Origin: Marinobacterium halophilum
GTDB taxonomy: Bacteria; Pseudomonadota; Gammaproteobacteria; Pseudomonadales; Balneatricaceae
Assembly (NCBI RefSeq): GCF_003014615.1
Contig: NZ_PYGI01000005.1
Location: forward strand, 105,047-169,046
DNA: 64,000 bases
Direction: 5' to 3'
Both the position numbers and the translations under genes were made by a program. The notes beneath the pieces were generated by a model. It was not told the DNA's origin. It saw only the letters and a program-made list of their open reading frames with translations, and did not search any database. The first letter of the stretch is position 1; every line of letters starts with the position of its first letter. Positions 9,995 through 20,449 of the stretch are shown one piece after another.

Positions 9995-10710
9995 GACTCC
10001 CCTCCCGAACTCATCATCAAGGTTTTCAGCGTGGACGAAGTGAATTCACGCCGGTAGAGCACCACCACAATCGAGGCGGCGAGCAACATGAATACCCAGG
10101 GACTAATGAACCAGCCCAACACCGAAATGCTGAAATAGTAGGTGCGCAGCCCCAAATTGAAATTATGCGCCGCCATGGATGCCATCTGCGCAATGCGCTC
10201 GGCATGGGCTTTCAGCTGTGTCGGCGATGGGTTTTCAGTCGGCAAGGGCGCGCCCCCTATCATTACCGAGACAAAACCGTACTGGCGCAGGCTCCAGGTA
10301 AATTTGAAGAACGCATAGATAAACAGAACCACCAGCAGGAGCAACTTGAACTCCCATTCCTGCGGCGTCGCAACCACTACAAAGGGTAAATCCTGCACCA
10401 AGTTAATGGCCTTTTCAGCCGATCCCATCACCGTCATCAGGCCCGCCAGCACCAGAATTGTGGTCGAGGCGAAGAAAGCAACGCTGCGCTCAAGATTGGC
10501 GATTGCCGTGGTATCCGCAATACGTACTTCACGTGATAACATGCGCTGCATCCATTCGGTACGATACAGATGCAGCATGCTGACCAGACAGGGCGTGGTA
10601 TGACTTTTGTAAGCCGAGTAATACATGTACCCTCGAAAACACAGTAGAAACCAGCCCAGTGCAATCGCATTCGGCCAGTTGTTCTGCAACAGCAACAGCA
10701 TTTTTTCCAT
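9991..10710 (-). CDS. DUF599 family membrane protein
   Basis: A 239-residue inner-membrane protein of unknown function. Hydrophobic segments are visible at about residues 14-32, 75-95, 120-140 and 205-230. Between them, RSVAFFASTTILVLAGL and the AHNFNLGLRTYYFSI stretch are typical of DUF599. The start ATG has GGAG seven bases upstream. It is the first gene of a three-gene unit with two hotdog thioesterases. It is divergent from the DMT transporter with a 57-bp gap. The coupling might point to lipid or acyl-CoA metabolism, but this is a guess. Confidence 0.85.
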   Translation of the reverse strand: MEKMLLLLQNNWPNAIALGWFLLCFRGYMYYSAYKSHTTPCLVSMLHLYRTEWMQRMLSREVRIADTTAIANLERSVAFFASTTILVLAGLMTVMGSAEKAINLVQDLPFVVVATPQEWEFKLLLLVVLFIYAFFKFTWSLRQYGFVSVMIGGAPLPTENPSPTQLKAHAERIAQMASMAAHNFNLGLRTYYFSISVLGWFISPWVFMLLAASIVVVLYRREFTSSTLKTLMMSSGGES

Positions 10711-10767
10711 CAATAACTCCGCTCAACCCGTATCGGTATTACTATAATTTACAGGGATTAAGTTTCA

Positions 10768-11640
10768 GTGTCTTCAAGCAGTTACAACCTTTCAGCCGGT
10801 GCTGGCTATGCGTTGGCAACGACACTGGTAATGAGTTTAGCCGCCGTTTTGATCAAGCTGGCCGCCACTATGATCAGTATTGAAATGATCGTCTTTTTTC
10901 AGTATCTGCTGTGCGTGCTGATCATGCTGCCCTGGCTAAGGCGAGAAGGGATACAGATACTGCGTACCGAGCGCCCGGGACTACATCTGTTTCGCGGTTT
11001 GTGCGGTTGGGGCTGTTTCTACACTTACTATCTGGCGCTGACCGAAATTCCGCTGGTTGATGCTGCTCTGCTACGCAATGCGGCACCACTGTGCGTTCCG
11101 GTTTGGCTACTACTGTGGCACCGGGTTCATCTGTCCTGGCTCAGCTGGCTGCCGCTGCTGCTGGGATTTGTTGGCATTACCCTGATCATGCAGCCGGAAG
11201 GGGGCGGCTTCAGTCGCTGGCATCTGGTTGGTTTTGTATCAGCGTTGGCACTCGCCGGCTCAATTGTCACTACCCGTGAACTGACGCATAGCGAACCGGT
11301 TAACCGCATCCTGTTCTACTATTTTCTGGTGTCGACGCTGGCGAGCCTGCCACTGGCCATCACTCACTGGCGCCCACTGACACTGCCCAGCCTGCCCTAT
11401 ATTATTCTGATAGCAGGCTCCATCTGGTTGACCATGTGGCTATATACGCGCTCATACAGCCATGCTCCCGCTTCCGTGATCGCGCCACTCAGCTATTTCG
11501 GTGTTGTGTTTACCGGCCTGTGGGGCTGGCTGATCTGGCAGCAGATACCCGCAACCACAAGCTGGGTCGGGATGACGCTGATCATTCTGGGTGGCATGGG
11601 CTCAGTCTGGATCGGTTCCCGGCTAAACAGCACCCACTGA
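10768..11640 (+). CDS. DMT-superfamily EamA-type transporter
   Basis: A 290-residue inner-membrane protein with about ten hydrophobic helices in two EamA repeats. The first runs over about residues 10-135 and the second over about 145-285. The segment ALLRNAAPLCVPVWLLL in the first half, and APLSYFGVVFTGLWGWL in the second, are the conserved helix 3/4 regions of the family. Such proteins export amino acids, purines or other metabolites; the substrate is unknown. The start is GTG with AGGGA upstream. The gene ends three bases before the stop of the convergent selO. Confidence 0.88.
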   Translation: MSSSSYNLSAGAGYALATTLVMSLAAVLIKLAATMISIEMIVFFQYLLCVLIMLPWLRREGIQILRTERPGLHLFRGLCGWGCFYTYYLALTEIPLVDAALLRNAAPLCVPVWLLLWHRVHLSWLSWLPLLLGFVGITLIMQPEGGGFSRWHLVGFVSALALAGSIVTTRELTHSEPVNRILFYYFLVSTLASLPLAITHWRPLTLPSLPYIILIAGSIWLTMWLYTRSYSHAPASVIAPLSYFGVVFTGLWGWLIWQQIPATTSWVGMTLIILGGMGSVWIGSRLNSTH

Positions 11641-11643
11641 CAA

Positions 11644-13119
11644 TTACGAAGAGCAGGTCAGATAGATCGATTCAGCCCAGTCTGGACGTGGCCCGGCATA
11701 ACGGGCCAACTCCGCGTGCTCGTCACCCGGATGGCGCAGCAGTGGCAGGAGCGCCTGCAACGGACGATAATCCCCCTGATGCGCTTCCCGAATCACTTCT
11801 TCCGCCATGTAGTTACGCAAGATAAAGCGCGGATTGACCGAACGCATCTGCTGCTGGCGGATAGGTGCGCTGGCGGCCTCTTTCTGCATGCGACCGGCAT
11901 AATCCTGCAGCCATGAAGCAACCGAATCAGGCTGGGTACACAACCCCAACAACGCAGCTGTGGACTCTGCATCTCCGGCCTGCCACTCACTCAGCGTCCG
12001 CAAGAAACGGTTATGATCAATTCCCTGCTCAGCCCAAATCGCTTCCAGCCGGTCAATCAATAACCGGTCATCGCCATCGACAACCTGTAATCCCAGACGC
12101 GCGCGCATACGCTCCAGGCGTTCAGCCTGGTATAGACCATCGAAACGATCCAGCTCCGCTTCCAACAAACTGCGTTCGACCAATGGCAACATTGCCTGAG
12201 CCAATGCAGCCATGTTCCAGAGCACGATGGAGGGCTGCTTGTGAAACGCATAACGGGCCTGATGATCATTTTTGTTAGCTACATGGTCCGGTTCATAGCG
12301 ATCAAGAAAGGTATAGGGGCCATAGTCGAAGGTTTCACCGATGAGTGACATATTGTCCGTATTAAGGACACCATGTACAAAACCATACGCCTGCCACGCC
12401 GCTACCAGCCGCGCTGTCCGTTCCAGCACTTCACGGTACATCGCCAAATAGGGCTGTTCGGCGGATTGCAGCTCAGGGAAGTAGCGTTCCAGGCAGTAAT
12501 CGGCCAAGCGGCGCAGATCATCATGCTGACCGGAATAGAAAAAATGTTCGAAGTGACCAAAGCGAATATGACAGGGCGTCACCCGCAGCAGCATGGCACA
12601 GGGTTCCATACCGTTACGCTGGGTAAATTCTTCACTCCCCAGCAGACAGAGCGCGCGGGTGGTCGGTATACCCAGCCCGGCCATCGCCTCACCTGCCAAG
12701 TATTCACGAATACTGGAGCGCAGCACTGCCCGGCCATCACCAAAACGGGAATACGCGGTTTTCCCCGCACCTTTCAAATGTAAATCATAGCGCTGCCCTT
12801 GCGCATTAACCACTTCACCCAACAGCACACCACGACCATCACCTAGATCAGGGTTATAGACACCAAACTGGTGACCCGTGTACTTCATCGCCAGGGGCGC
12901 GATGCCAGACCACTCTATTTCACCCATGCAACGACGCACCAGATCTTCCGGCGAAATACGACAGGGGTCCAGGTCCAGCCAGCGTGCGACTACGGGACTG
13001 AAGGCAATCAGGTGACTGTGCTTGAGCGGCTGCACGGGCATTGGCTGAAACCAGTGCTTCGGCAAGCGCGCATAGCTGTTATCAAAGCTCAATTGATTCA
13101 AGGTACGACCCGCACTCAT
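11644..13119 (-). CDS. selO: Protein adenylyltransferase SelO (YdiU/UPF0061)
   Basis: A pseudokinase-fold enzyme that transfers AMP from ATP to Ser, Thr or Tyr side chains of proteins and is linked to oxidative-stress responses. The 491-residue length fits. Recognisable blocks are MKYTGHQFGVYNPDLGDGRG, HLKGAGKTAYSRFGDGRAVL and FVHGVLNTDNMSLIGETFDYGP. The last holds the N-T-D-N metal/ATP site. The C-terminus ends in CSS, with the cysteine in the position that is selenocysteine in eukaryotic SelO. It is convergent with the DMT gene and divergent from a DUF3301 gene. Confidence 0.96.
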   Translation of the reverse strand: MSAGRTLNQLSFDNSYARLPKHWFQPMPVQPLKHSHLIAFSPVVARWLDLDPCRISPEDLVRRCMGEIEWSGIAPLAMKYTGHQFGVYNPDLGDGRGVLLGEVVNAQGQRYDLHLKGAGKTAYSRFGDGRAVLRSSIREYLAGEAMAGLGIPTTRALCLLGSEEFTQRNGMEPCAMLLRVTPCHIRFGHFEHFFYSGQHDDLRRLADYCLERYFPELQSAEQPYLAMYREVLERTARLVAAWQAYGFVHGVLNTDNMSLIGETFDYGPYTFLDRYEPDHVANKNDHQARYAFHKQPSIVLWNMAALAQAMLPLVERSLLEAELDRFDGLYQAERLERMRARLGLQVVDGDDRLLIDRLEAIWAEQGIDHNRFLRTLSEWQAGDAESTAALLGLCTQPDSVASWLQDYAGRMQKEAASAPIRQQQMRSVNPRFILRNYMAEEVIREAHQGDYRPLQALLPLLRHPGDEHAELARYAGPRPDWAESIYLTCSS

Positions 13120-13245
13120 CCATTTATCTCCTGTCTCGTCTGCCCCTATAACCTAGCATTTTGATCAAGTATTAACAGCCCCCTAACTGCAGGGTTATTT
13201 TTCCGACACGGCCTGTTAAGCTTGCCGCTCGAAAAGGAGCACATG

Positions 13246-13569
13246 ATGTGGATTGAGTTATCGGACCTGTTTTGGCTGGCACTGACAGCCACCCTGTGCC
13301 TGAGCTGGTGGCACAATTTAAAACTGCGGGAATATGCGACCCAGAAGGTCAAACGCTATTGCAGTGCACAGGATGTACAGCTGCTGGATGACAATATTGC
13401 CTTGAAAAGCCTGAGACCTGTACGTGATGGCGATAGCGGCATGCTGGTGTTGGCACGCCGCTATCAGTTTTACTTCACCTCGACCGGGGACGAACGCTAT
13501 CCCGGCACAATTGAGCTGACAGGCCGCCGCGTCATACGTATCGAACTGGCCGCCCACAAACTCAACTAG
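13246..13569 (+). CDS. DUF3301 family small membrane-anchored protein
   Basis: A 107-residue protein with one N-terminal transmembrane segment (about residues 5-22, [17 protein letters not shown]) and a basic cytoplasmic tail. [27 protein letters not shown] is the DUF3301 signature, given here as a region rather than a motif of known function. The function is unknown. AGGAG lies six bases before the chosen ATG; a tandem ATG three bases earlier is possible. The last eight bases overlap the convergent DUF188 gene. Confidence 0.8.
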   Translation: MWIELSDLFWLALTATLCLSWWHNLKLREYATQKVKRYCSAQDVQLLDDNIALKSLRPVRDGDSGMLVLARRYQFYFTSTGDERYPGTIELTGRRVIRIELAAHKLN

Positions 13570-14029
13570 GCAAGTCGCCAAGTTTGCGGGCTCGGGCAAT
13601 AAGACGATCCAGCTGATTGGCGAACTGCTGGCGGTCGGCATTGTTCAGAGCAGCAGGACCACCACTCTGTACACCGCTGGCCCGCAAGGTTTCCATGAAG
13701 TCACGAATGTTGAGGCGAGCCCGGATATTCTCTTCCGTAAAGCGCTCCCCCCGGTGCGTCAGCGCCAACGCACCCTTTTCCAGCACCTCGGCTGCCAGCG
13801 GAATATCACTGGTAATGACCAGATCACCCGCACTCGCACGACGCACTATTTCATGATCAGCCACATCAAAACCGGCGGCAACCTGTACCGAACGAATATT
13901 GGCAGCAGGCGGCACGCTCAGTGCGTGATTGGCAATAAGCGTAAGCTCCAGACCAGTACGCTCTGCCGCCCGGAACAGAATATCCTTGATAACAGCCGGA
14001 CAGGCGTCGGCATCCACCCAGATCTTCAT
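13562..14029 (-). CDS. YaiI/YqxD family protein (DUF188)
   Basis: A 155-residue PIN-like fold protein of unknown function. The N-terminus [18 protein letters not shown] has the D-x-D-A-C-P motif that defines the family, and [15 protein letters not shown] and [11 protein letters not shown] are its other conserved blocks. The acidic residues suggest a metal-dependent nuclease-like site, which is not proven for the family. It starts 11 bp after dbpA and is probably co-transcribed with it. Its 3' end overlaps the convergent DUF3301 gene. Confidence 0.9.
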   Translation of the reverse strand: MKIWVDADACPAVIKDILFRAAERTGLELTLIANHALSVPPAANIRSVQVAAGFDVADHEIVRRASAGDLVITSDIPLAAEVLEKGALALTHRGERFTEENIRARLNIRDFMETLRASGVQSGGPAALNNADRQQFANQLDRLIARARKLGDLPS

Positions 14030-14040
14030 TCAGACCTCCG

Positions 14041-15417
14041 TTAGCGTAACTGGCGAACGCGGCAGCTACGCCCCTTGATTTTGCCCGCCGAAAGCTGACG
14101 GACCGCATCACGGGCAGCAGATCGACCGACGGCAACATAGGTGCAGAAGTCGAATACACGGATCTTGCCGACTTCATCACCCGACAAGCCTTCCCCGCCT
14201 GTCAGCGCACCCAGCACATCACCGGGACGAATTTTCTGCTTTTTGCCAACATCCAGCTGCAGGGTCACCATCGGAGGGCGATACTCACCATCCATGCGCA
14301 CATTCGGCAACGGCTCGTCGGTGATGATCATATCCATCTGCGCCTCAATGGCCGCAAGCCTGAACCGTTCACGCTCATTGAACAGCGTGATCGCCACGCC
14401 GCTTTCTCCAGCACGTCCGGTACGACCGATACGGTGTACGTGCACCTGCGCCTCTTTGGTCGGACGCTGGTTGATGACCAGATCCAGCCCGGCAATATCG
14501 AGTCCACGGGCAGCCACATCCGTTGCCACCAGGACCGAAGCGCTCTGATTGGCAAAACGCACCAATGTTTCATCACGTTGGCGCTGATCAAGCTCACCGT
14601 GCAACGCCACTGCCGCAATTCCGGCCTGCTGCAAACGCGTCTCGAGATCCTTGACCTCTTGGCGGGTATTGCAAAATACTACTGCCGACGTTGGGCGATA
14701 GTGATACAACAAAGCGGTCAACGCATCATCACGCGACTCTTCCTTCACTTCGTAAAAATGCTGTTTGATCGTCGAGTCCTGATGCAGAGCCGCCACTTCA
14801 ACGCGAGTGGGATCACGCATGATGCGACCGGCAATCAGCTCGATTTCCTTTGGATAGGTCGCACTGAACAGCAGTGTCTGACGCGACTTGGGTGTTTCAG
14901 CCACGATGGTATCGACGGCAGCTTGAAAACCCATTTCCAACATACGATCGGCTTCATCCAACACCAGCGTCCGCAGCTGCCCAAGACGCAGCGTACCTTT
15001 ACGCAGATGTTCCTCAATACGCCCGGGCGTACCCACAACAATATGGGCACCATGCTCAAGGGAACCGATCTGCGGCCCTAACGGCATACCGCCACAAAGG
15101 GTGAGTATTTTTACATTGGGAATGAGGCGAGCCAGACGGCGCAATTCCTGCGCAACCTGATCAGCCAGTTCACGGGTCGGGCACAACACCAGAGTCTGTA
15201 CCTGAAAACTGCTGTTATCCAGCGCCTGCAACACCCCCAAACCAAACGCTGCGGTTTTACCGGAGCCGGTTTTACCCTGTGCGATAAGATCACGACCCGC
15301 GAGAACGACGGGCAAGCTATCCTGTTGGATCGGGGTCATCTGGTGATATTCCAGCGACTCCAGATTGCGTAAAATTTCGGCTTTTAACGGCAGGAGCGAG
15401 AAAGACTGTTGGCTCAA
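14041..15417 (-). CDS. dbpA: ATP-dependent RNA helicase DbpA
   Basis: A DEAD-box helicase that acts in late assembly of the 50S ribosomal subunit by binding hairpin 92 of 23S rRNA. The 458 residues show the Q motif with MTPIQQDSLP, Walker A AQGKTGSGKT, the DEAD box at LVLDEADRML, SAT (LLFSATYPKEI) and HRIGRTGRAG. The last 75 residues form the DbpA RNA-binding domain (KIRPGDVLGALTGGEGLSGDEVGKI region), which separates it from other DEAD helicases. The start is TTG, with AGG nine bases upstream. No ATG is available before the Q motif, and the N-terminal residues align with the family. It is followed closely by the DUF188 gene. Confidence 0.96.
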   Translation of the reverse strand: MSQQSFSLLPLKAEILRNLESLEYHQMTPIQQDSLPVVLAGRDLIAQGKTGSGKTAAFGLGVLQALDNSSFQVQTLVLCPTRELADQVAQELRRLARLIPNVKILTLCGGMPLGPQIGSLEHGAHIVVGTPGRIEEHLRKGTLRLGQLRTLVLDEADRMLEMGFQAAVDTIVAETPKSRQTLLFSATYPKEIELIAGRIMRDPTRVEVAALHQDSTIKQHFYEVKEESRDDALTALLYHYRPTSAVVFCNTRQEVKDLETRLQQAGIAAVALHGELDQRQRDETLVRFANQSASVLVATDVAARGLDIAGLDLVINQRPTKEAQVHVHRIGRTGRAGESGVAITLFNERERFRLAAIEAQMDMIITDEPLPNVRMDGEYRPPMVTLQLDVGKKQKIRPGDVLGALTGGEGLSGDEVGKIRVFDFCTYVAVGRSAARDAVRQLSAGKIKGRSCRVRQLR

Positions 15418-15492
15418 GTGAAATACCTGTCAATGGCGTGGTACGAAAACGCCATTCTACCAGAACACCCCGAACAGCGGCGGAACAGCCAC

Positions 15493-15520
15493 AAAAAAAG
15501 GCAGCCGAAGCTGCCTTTTT
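15493..15520 (-). terminator. Terminator after sucD
   Basis: An 11-bp stem AAAAAGGCAGC/GCTGCCTTTTT with a CGAA tetraloop is followed on the minus strand by a T-run. It lies 18 bp after the sucD stop and closes the sucAB-lpd-sucCD unit. Confidence 0.9.
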
Positions 15521-15538
15521 CATCAACCCTGAAGGGTT

Positions 15539-16420
15539 TTACTTCATGGCCCAGCCTGTCACTTCGGACAGACCCTTGCCGATGTCGGCCAGGGAACGGA
15601 CAGTTTTCACGCCAGCATCTTCCAGAGCCGCAAACTTCTCGTCTGCAGTACCCTTGCCGCCGGAAATGATCGCACCGGCATGACCCATGCGCTTACCAGC
15701 AGGCGCAGTAACACCTGCAATGTAGGAAACAACCGGCTTGGTTACGTTTGCCTTGATGTAGGCAGCCGCTTCTTCCTCGGCAGAACCACCGATCTCACCG
15801 ATCATAACGATCGCTTCGGTCTGCGGATCCTTTTCGAACATTTCCAGAATGTCGATGAAGTTGGAGCCCGGGATAGGATCTCCACCGATACCAACACAGG
15901 TAGACTGACCGAAACCAGCGTCAGTAGTCTGCTTAACCGCTTCATAAGTCAAAGTACCTGAACGCGATACGATGCCTACTTTGCCCGGCAGGTGGATGTG
16001 ACCGGGCATGATACCGATTTTGCACTCACCCGGAGTGATAACACCCGGGCAGTTCGGGCCGATCAGGCGTACACCCAGCTCATCACACTTCACTTTGCAC
16101 TGCAGCATGTCCATCACCGGGATGTGCTCGGTGATGCAGACGATCAGCTTGATGCCAGCGTTGGCTGCTTCCAGGATTGAATCCTTGCAGAAAGGAGCCG
16201 GAACGTAGATCACGGACGCTTCAGCACCAGTCGCTTCAACCGCTTCTTTAACGGTGTTGAATACCGGCAGACCCAGGTGCTCAGTACCGCCTTTACCCGG
16301 CGTTACACCACCAACCATCTGAGTACCATAGGCAATCGCCTGCTCAGAATGGAATGTACCCTGGCCGCCAGTGAAACCCTGACAGATAACTTTGGTATCT
16401 TTGTTGATCAAAATGGACAT
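15539..16420 (-). CDS. sucD: Succinate--CoA ligase, alpha subunit
   Basis: The alpha subunit of succinyl-CoA synthetase, which makes succinate and a nucleoside triphosphate in the TCA cycle. The 293 residues include the CoA-binding Rossmann part ([17 protein letters not shown]) and [19 protein letters not shown]. The phosphorylated histidine is in [11 protein letters not shown]. It follows sucC with a two-base gap and is the last gene before a strong terminator. Confidence 0.98.
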   Translation of the reverse strand: MSILINKDTKVICQGFTGGQGTFHSEQAIAYGTQMVGGVTPGKGGTEHLGLPVFNTVKEAVEATGAEASVIYVPAPFCKDSILEAANAGIKLIVCITEHIPVMDMLQCKVKCDELGVRLIGPNCPGVITPGECKIGIMPGHIHLPGKVGIVSRSGTLTYEAVKQTTDAGFGQSTCVGIGGDPIPGSNFIDILEMFEKDPQTEAIVMIGEIGGSAEEEAAAYIKANVTKPVVSYIAGVTAPAGKRMGHAGAIISGGKGTADEKFAALEDAGVKTVRSLADIGKGLSEVTGWAMK

Positions 16421-16422
16421 GA

Positions 16423-17589
16423 TTATTTACCCTCCGCTGCTTTAACTGCCTGTTGAGCAGCATCAGTCAGGCTGGTTGCCGCAATAATGTCCAGACCAGA
16501 TTCAGCAAGCTTCTGCGCACCCAGTTCTGCGTTGTTGCCTTCAAGGCGCACAACAACCGGTACGCTGACACCAACTTCTTTCACTGCACCGATGATACCG
16601 TCTGCGATCAGGTCGCAACGTACGATACCGCCGAAGATGTTAACCAGAACCGCTTTAACATTGGTATCTTCAAGAATGATCTTGAACGCTTCAGTTACGC
16701 GTTCTTTGGTTGCACCACCGCCAACGTCCAGGAAGTTGGCCGGGAAACCACCATGCAGAGATACGATATCCATGGTACCCATGGCCAGGCCTGCGCCGTT
16801 AACCATGCAACCAATGGTGCCATCCAGTGCAACGTAGTTCAGATCCCACTCGGCAGCACGTGCTTCACGCTCGTCTTCCTGAGACGGATCATGCATGGCC
16901 TGCAGATCCTTGTGACGGTAAACAGAGTTACCATCGATCACGATCTTGGCATCCAGGCAGTGCAGGTTACCCTGATCAGTGATGACCAGCGGGTTGATTT
17001 CCAGCAGCGCCAGATCTTTCTCTTCGAACATCTTCGCCAAACCCAGGAAGATATGAACGAACTGCTTGATCTGATCACCCTGAAGACCCAGCTGGAACGC
17101 CAGCTCACGGCCCTGATAAGGCTGTGCACCGGTCAGCGGATCAATCGTTGCTTTCAGGATTTTTTCCGGAGTCTCTTCAGCAACCTTCTCGATCTCGACA
17201 CCGCCTTCGGTGGAGGCCATGAAGACAATACGACGGCTGGAGCGATCAACCACGGCGCCCAGATACAGCTCGTTGGCAATATCAGTGCACGTTTCAACCA
17301 GGATTTTGGTAACCGGCTGACCATTGGCATCTGTCTGGTACGTTACCAGACGCTCGCCGAGCCATTTTTCTGCAAAAGCTTTCGCTTCTTCAGCAGAATC
17401 GACCAGCTTGACGCCACCCGCTTTACCACGGCCACCAGCGTGAACCTGGGCTTTAACAACCCACTTGTCACCGCCAATTTTTTCAGCCGCTGCAGCAGCC
17501 GCTTCCGGAGTATCTACCGCGATCCCTTGAGAAACCGGCAGACCATATTCGGCAAACAGTTGTTTGCCCTGGTACTCGTGAAGGTTCAT
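16423..17589 (-). CDS. sucC: Succinate--CoA ligase [ADP-forming], beta subunit
   Basis: The nucleotide-binding subunit of succinyl-CoA synthetase. The 388-residue protein starts [20 protein letters not shown], the normal SucC N-terminus. It has the ATP-grasp segment [17 protein letters not shown] and the succinate/phosphate loop [17 protein letters not shown]. It lies 127 bp downstream of lpd in the same orientation and is tightly coupled to sucD. Confidence 0.98.
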   Translation of the reverse strand: MNLHEYQGKQLFAEYGLPVSQGIAVDTPEAAAAAAEKIGGDKWVVKAQVHAGGRGKAGGVKLVDSAEEAKAFAEKWLGERLVTYQTDANGQPVTKILVETCTDIANELYLGAVVDRSSRRIVFMASTEGGVEIEKVAEETPEKILKATIDPLTGAQPYQGRELAFQLGLQGDQIKQFVHIFLGLAKMFEEKDLALLEINPLVITDQGNLHCLDAKIVIDGNSVYRHKDLQAMHDPSQEDEREARAAEWDLNYVALDGTIGCMVNGAGLAMGTMDIVSLHGGFPANFLDVGGGATKERVTEAFKIILEDTNVKAVLVNIFGGIVRCDLIADGIIGAVKEVGVSVPVVVRLEGNNAELGAQKLAESGLDIIAATSLTDAAQQAVKAAEGK

Positions 17590-17716
17590 GCTCTAATCCG
17601 TTGTTATATCATTTATACAGGTGCCCAAATCCAAAATACCTATGGCAAGGGCACACCTTTTGCTCTGCAGAACCTTGCCGACCGAGCTATCCGACCGACA
17701 AGGCCAACCATTCAGG

Positions 17717-19159
<1,443 letters not shown>

Positions 19160-19195
19160 TTAATCCTGTTTTCGCTCGTTCGATTGCGTGTCTGA

Positions 19196-20398
19196 TCAGA
19201 CATCCAGCAGCATGCGTGCCGGATCTTCCAGCAGATCCTTGATGGTGACGAGGAATTGTACCGCCTCTTTGCCATCAATCATACGGTGGTCGTATGACAG
19301 CGCCAGATACATCATCGGCAGGATTTCAACCTGGCCGTTGACCGCCATCGGGCGTTCCTGGATTTTATGCATACCCAGAATTGCAGTCTGCGGCGGGTTA
19401 AGAATCGGCGTCGACATCAAGGAACCGAAAACACCACCGTTAGTGATGGTGAACGTACCGCCCTGCATGTCATCCATACCCAGCTTGCCTTCACGACCAC
19501 GCTTACCGAAGTCGGCAATGGTTGATTCAACTTCAGCCAGATTCATGGAGTCGGTATCACGCAGAACCGGCACCATCAGGCCACGTTCAGTCGATACAGC
19601 TACACCGATATCCTGGTAACCATGGTAAACCATGTCGTTACCATCAATGGACGCATTTACCGCCGGGAAACGTTTCAGCGCTTCAGTTGCTGCCTTCACG
19701 AAGAAGGACATGAAGCCCAGACGCGCGCCGTGAGTTTTCTCGAACAGGTCCTTGTACTGCTTGCGCAGTTCCATGACCGGCTTCATGTTGACTTCGTTGT
19801 ATGTAGTCAACATGGCCGCACTCTGCTGTGCTTCAACCAGACGCTTGGCGATGGTTGCACGCAGGCGGGTCATCGGCACACGCTTCTCGGTACGCGCACC
19901 AACCGGTACGTTCAGTACCGGCGCTGCAGCAGCGGCAGCCGGTGCTGCAGTCGCAGCAGGCTTGTTCTTGATGAAGTTCTGTACGTCTTCCTTGGTGATA
20001 CCGCCATTCTTGCCGGTACCCGGGATGCTGGCGGCATCCAGACCATTTTCTTCGATCAGCTTGCGTGCCGCAGGCCCGATCTTGTCAGCGTCAGTCGTTG
20101 TTTCCGCCACAGGGGCAGAGGCTGCCTCTGTGGCTGATGCAGCCGGAGCGGACGCTGCAGCGCCGGCTTCGAACACTGCAATAACTTCTTCGCTCAGAAC
20201 AGTCTCGCCTTCGCCTTTGAGGATCTCTTTGATTACACCATCTGCCGGCGCAACCACTTCCAGAACAACCTTATCGGTTTCAATGTCAACGATCAGGTCA
20301 TCGGCTGAACATGCTTCACCCGGCTGCTTGTGCCAAGTTGCAACGGTTCCGTCTGCTACTGATTCAGGGAAAGTCGGCGCTTTAATATCGATGGACAT
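19196..20398 (-). CDS. sucB: Dihydrolipoyllysine-residue succinyltransferase (E2o)
   Basis: The E2 core of 2-oxoglutarate dehydrogenase, which transfers the succinyl group to CoA. The 400-residue product has an N-terminal lipoyl domain with the modified Lys43 in [11 protein letters not shown]. An Ala/Pro-rich linker follows, then an E3-binding domain around residues 105-140 ([11 protein letters not shown] and [13 protein letters not shown]), a second Ala-rich linker and the catalytic domain with [13 protein letters not shown]. The start [14 protein letters not shown] has AAAGGAA upstream and matches the family; a longer frame would add six residues. It follows sucA. Confidence 0.97.
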   Translation of the reverse strand: MSIDIKAPTFPESVADGTVATWHKQPGEACSADDLIVDIETDKVVLEVVAPADGVIKEILKGEGETVLSEEVIAVFEAGAAASAPAASATEAASAPVAETTTDADKIGPAARKLIEENGLDAASIPGTGKNGGITKEDVQNFIKNKPAATAAPAAAAAAPVLNVPVGARTEKRVPMTRLRATIAKRLVEAQQSAAMLTTYNEVNMKPVMELRKQYKDLFEKTHGARLGFMSFFVKAATEALKRFPAVNASIDGNDMVYHGYQDIGVAVSTERGLMVPVLRDTDSMNLAEVESTIADFGKRGREGKLGMDDMQGGTFTITNGGVFGSLMSTPILNPPQTAILGMHKIQERPMAVNGQVEILPMMYLALSYDHRMIDGKEAVQFLVTIKDLLEDPARMLLDV

Positions 20399-20449
20399 GC
20401 TGTTTCCTTTATTCATGCTGCGCAGGTATTGATTACTAACCTGTCGTCA

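Noticed and set aside
17590..17716. REP-like element between lpd and sucC
   Set aside because: TCGGTCGG occurs twice in direct orientation with a short CCTTG/CAAGG pairing, but there is no good palindrome and no second copy in the window.
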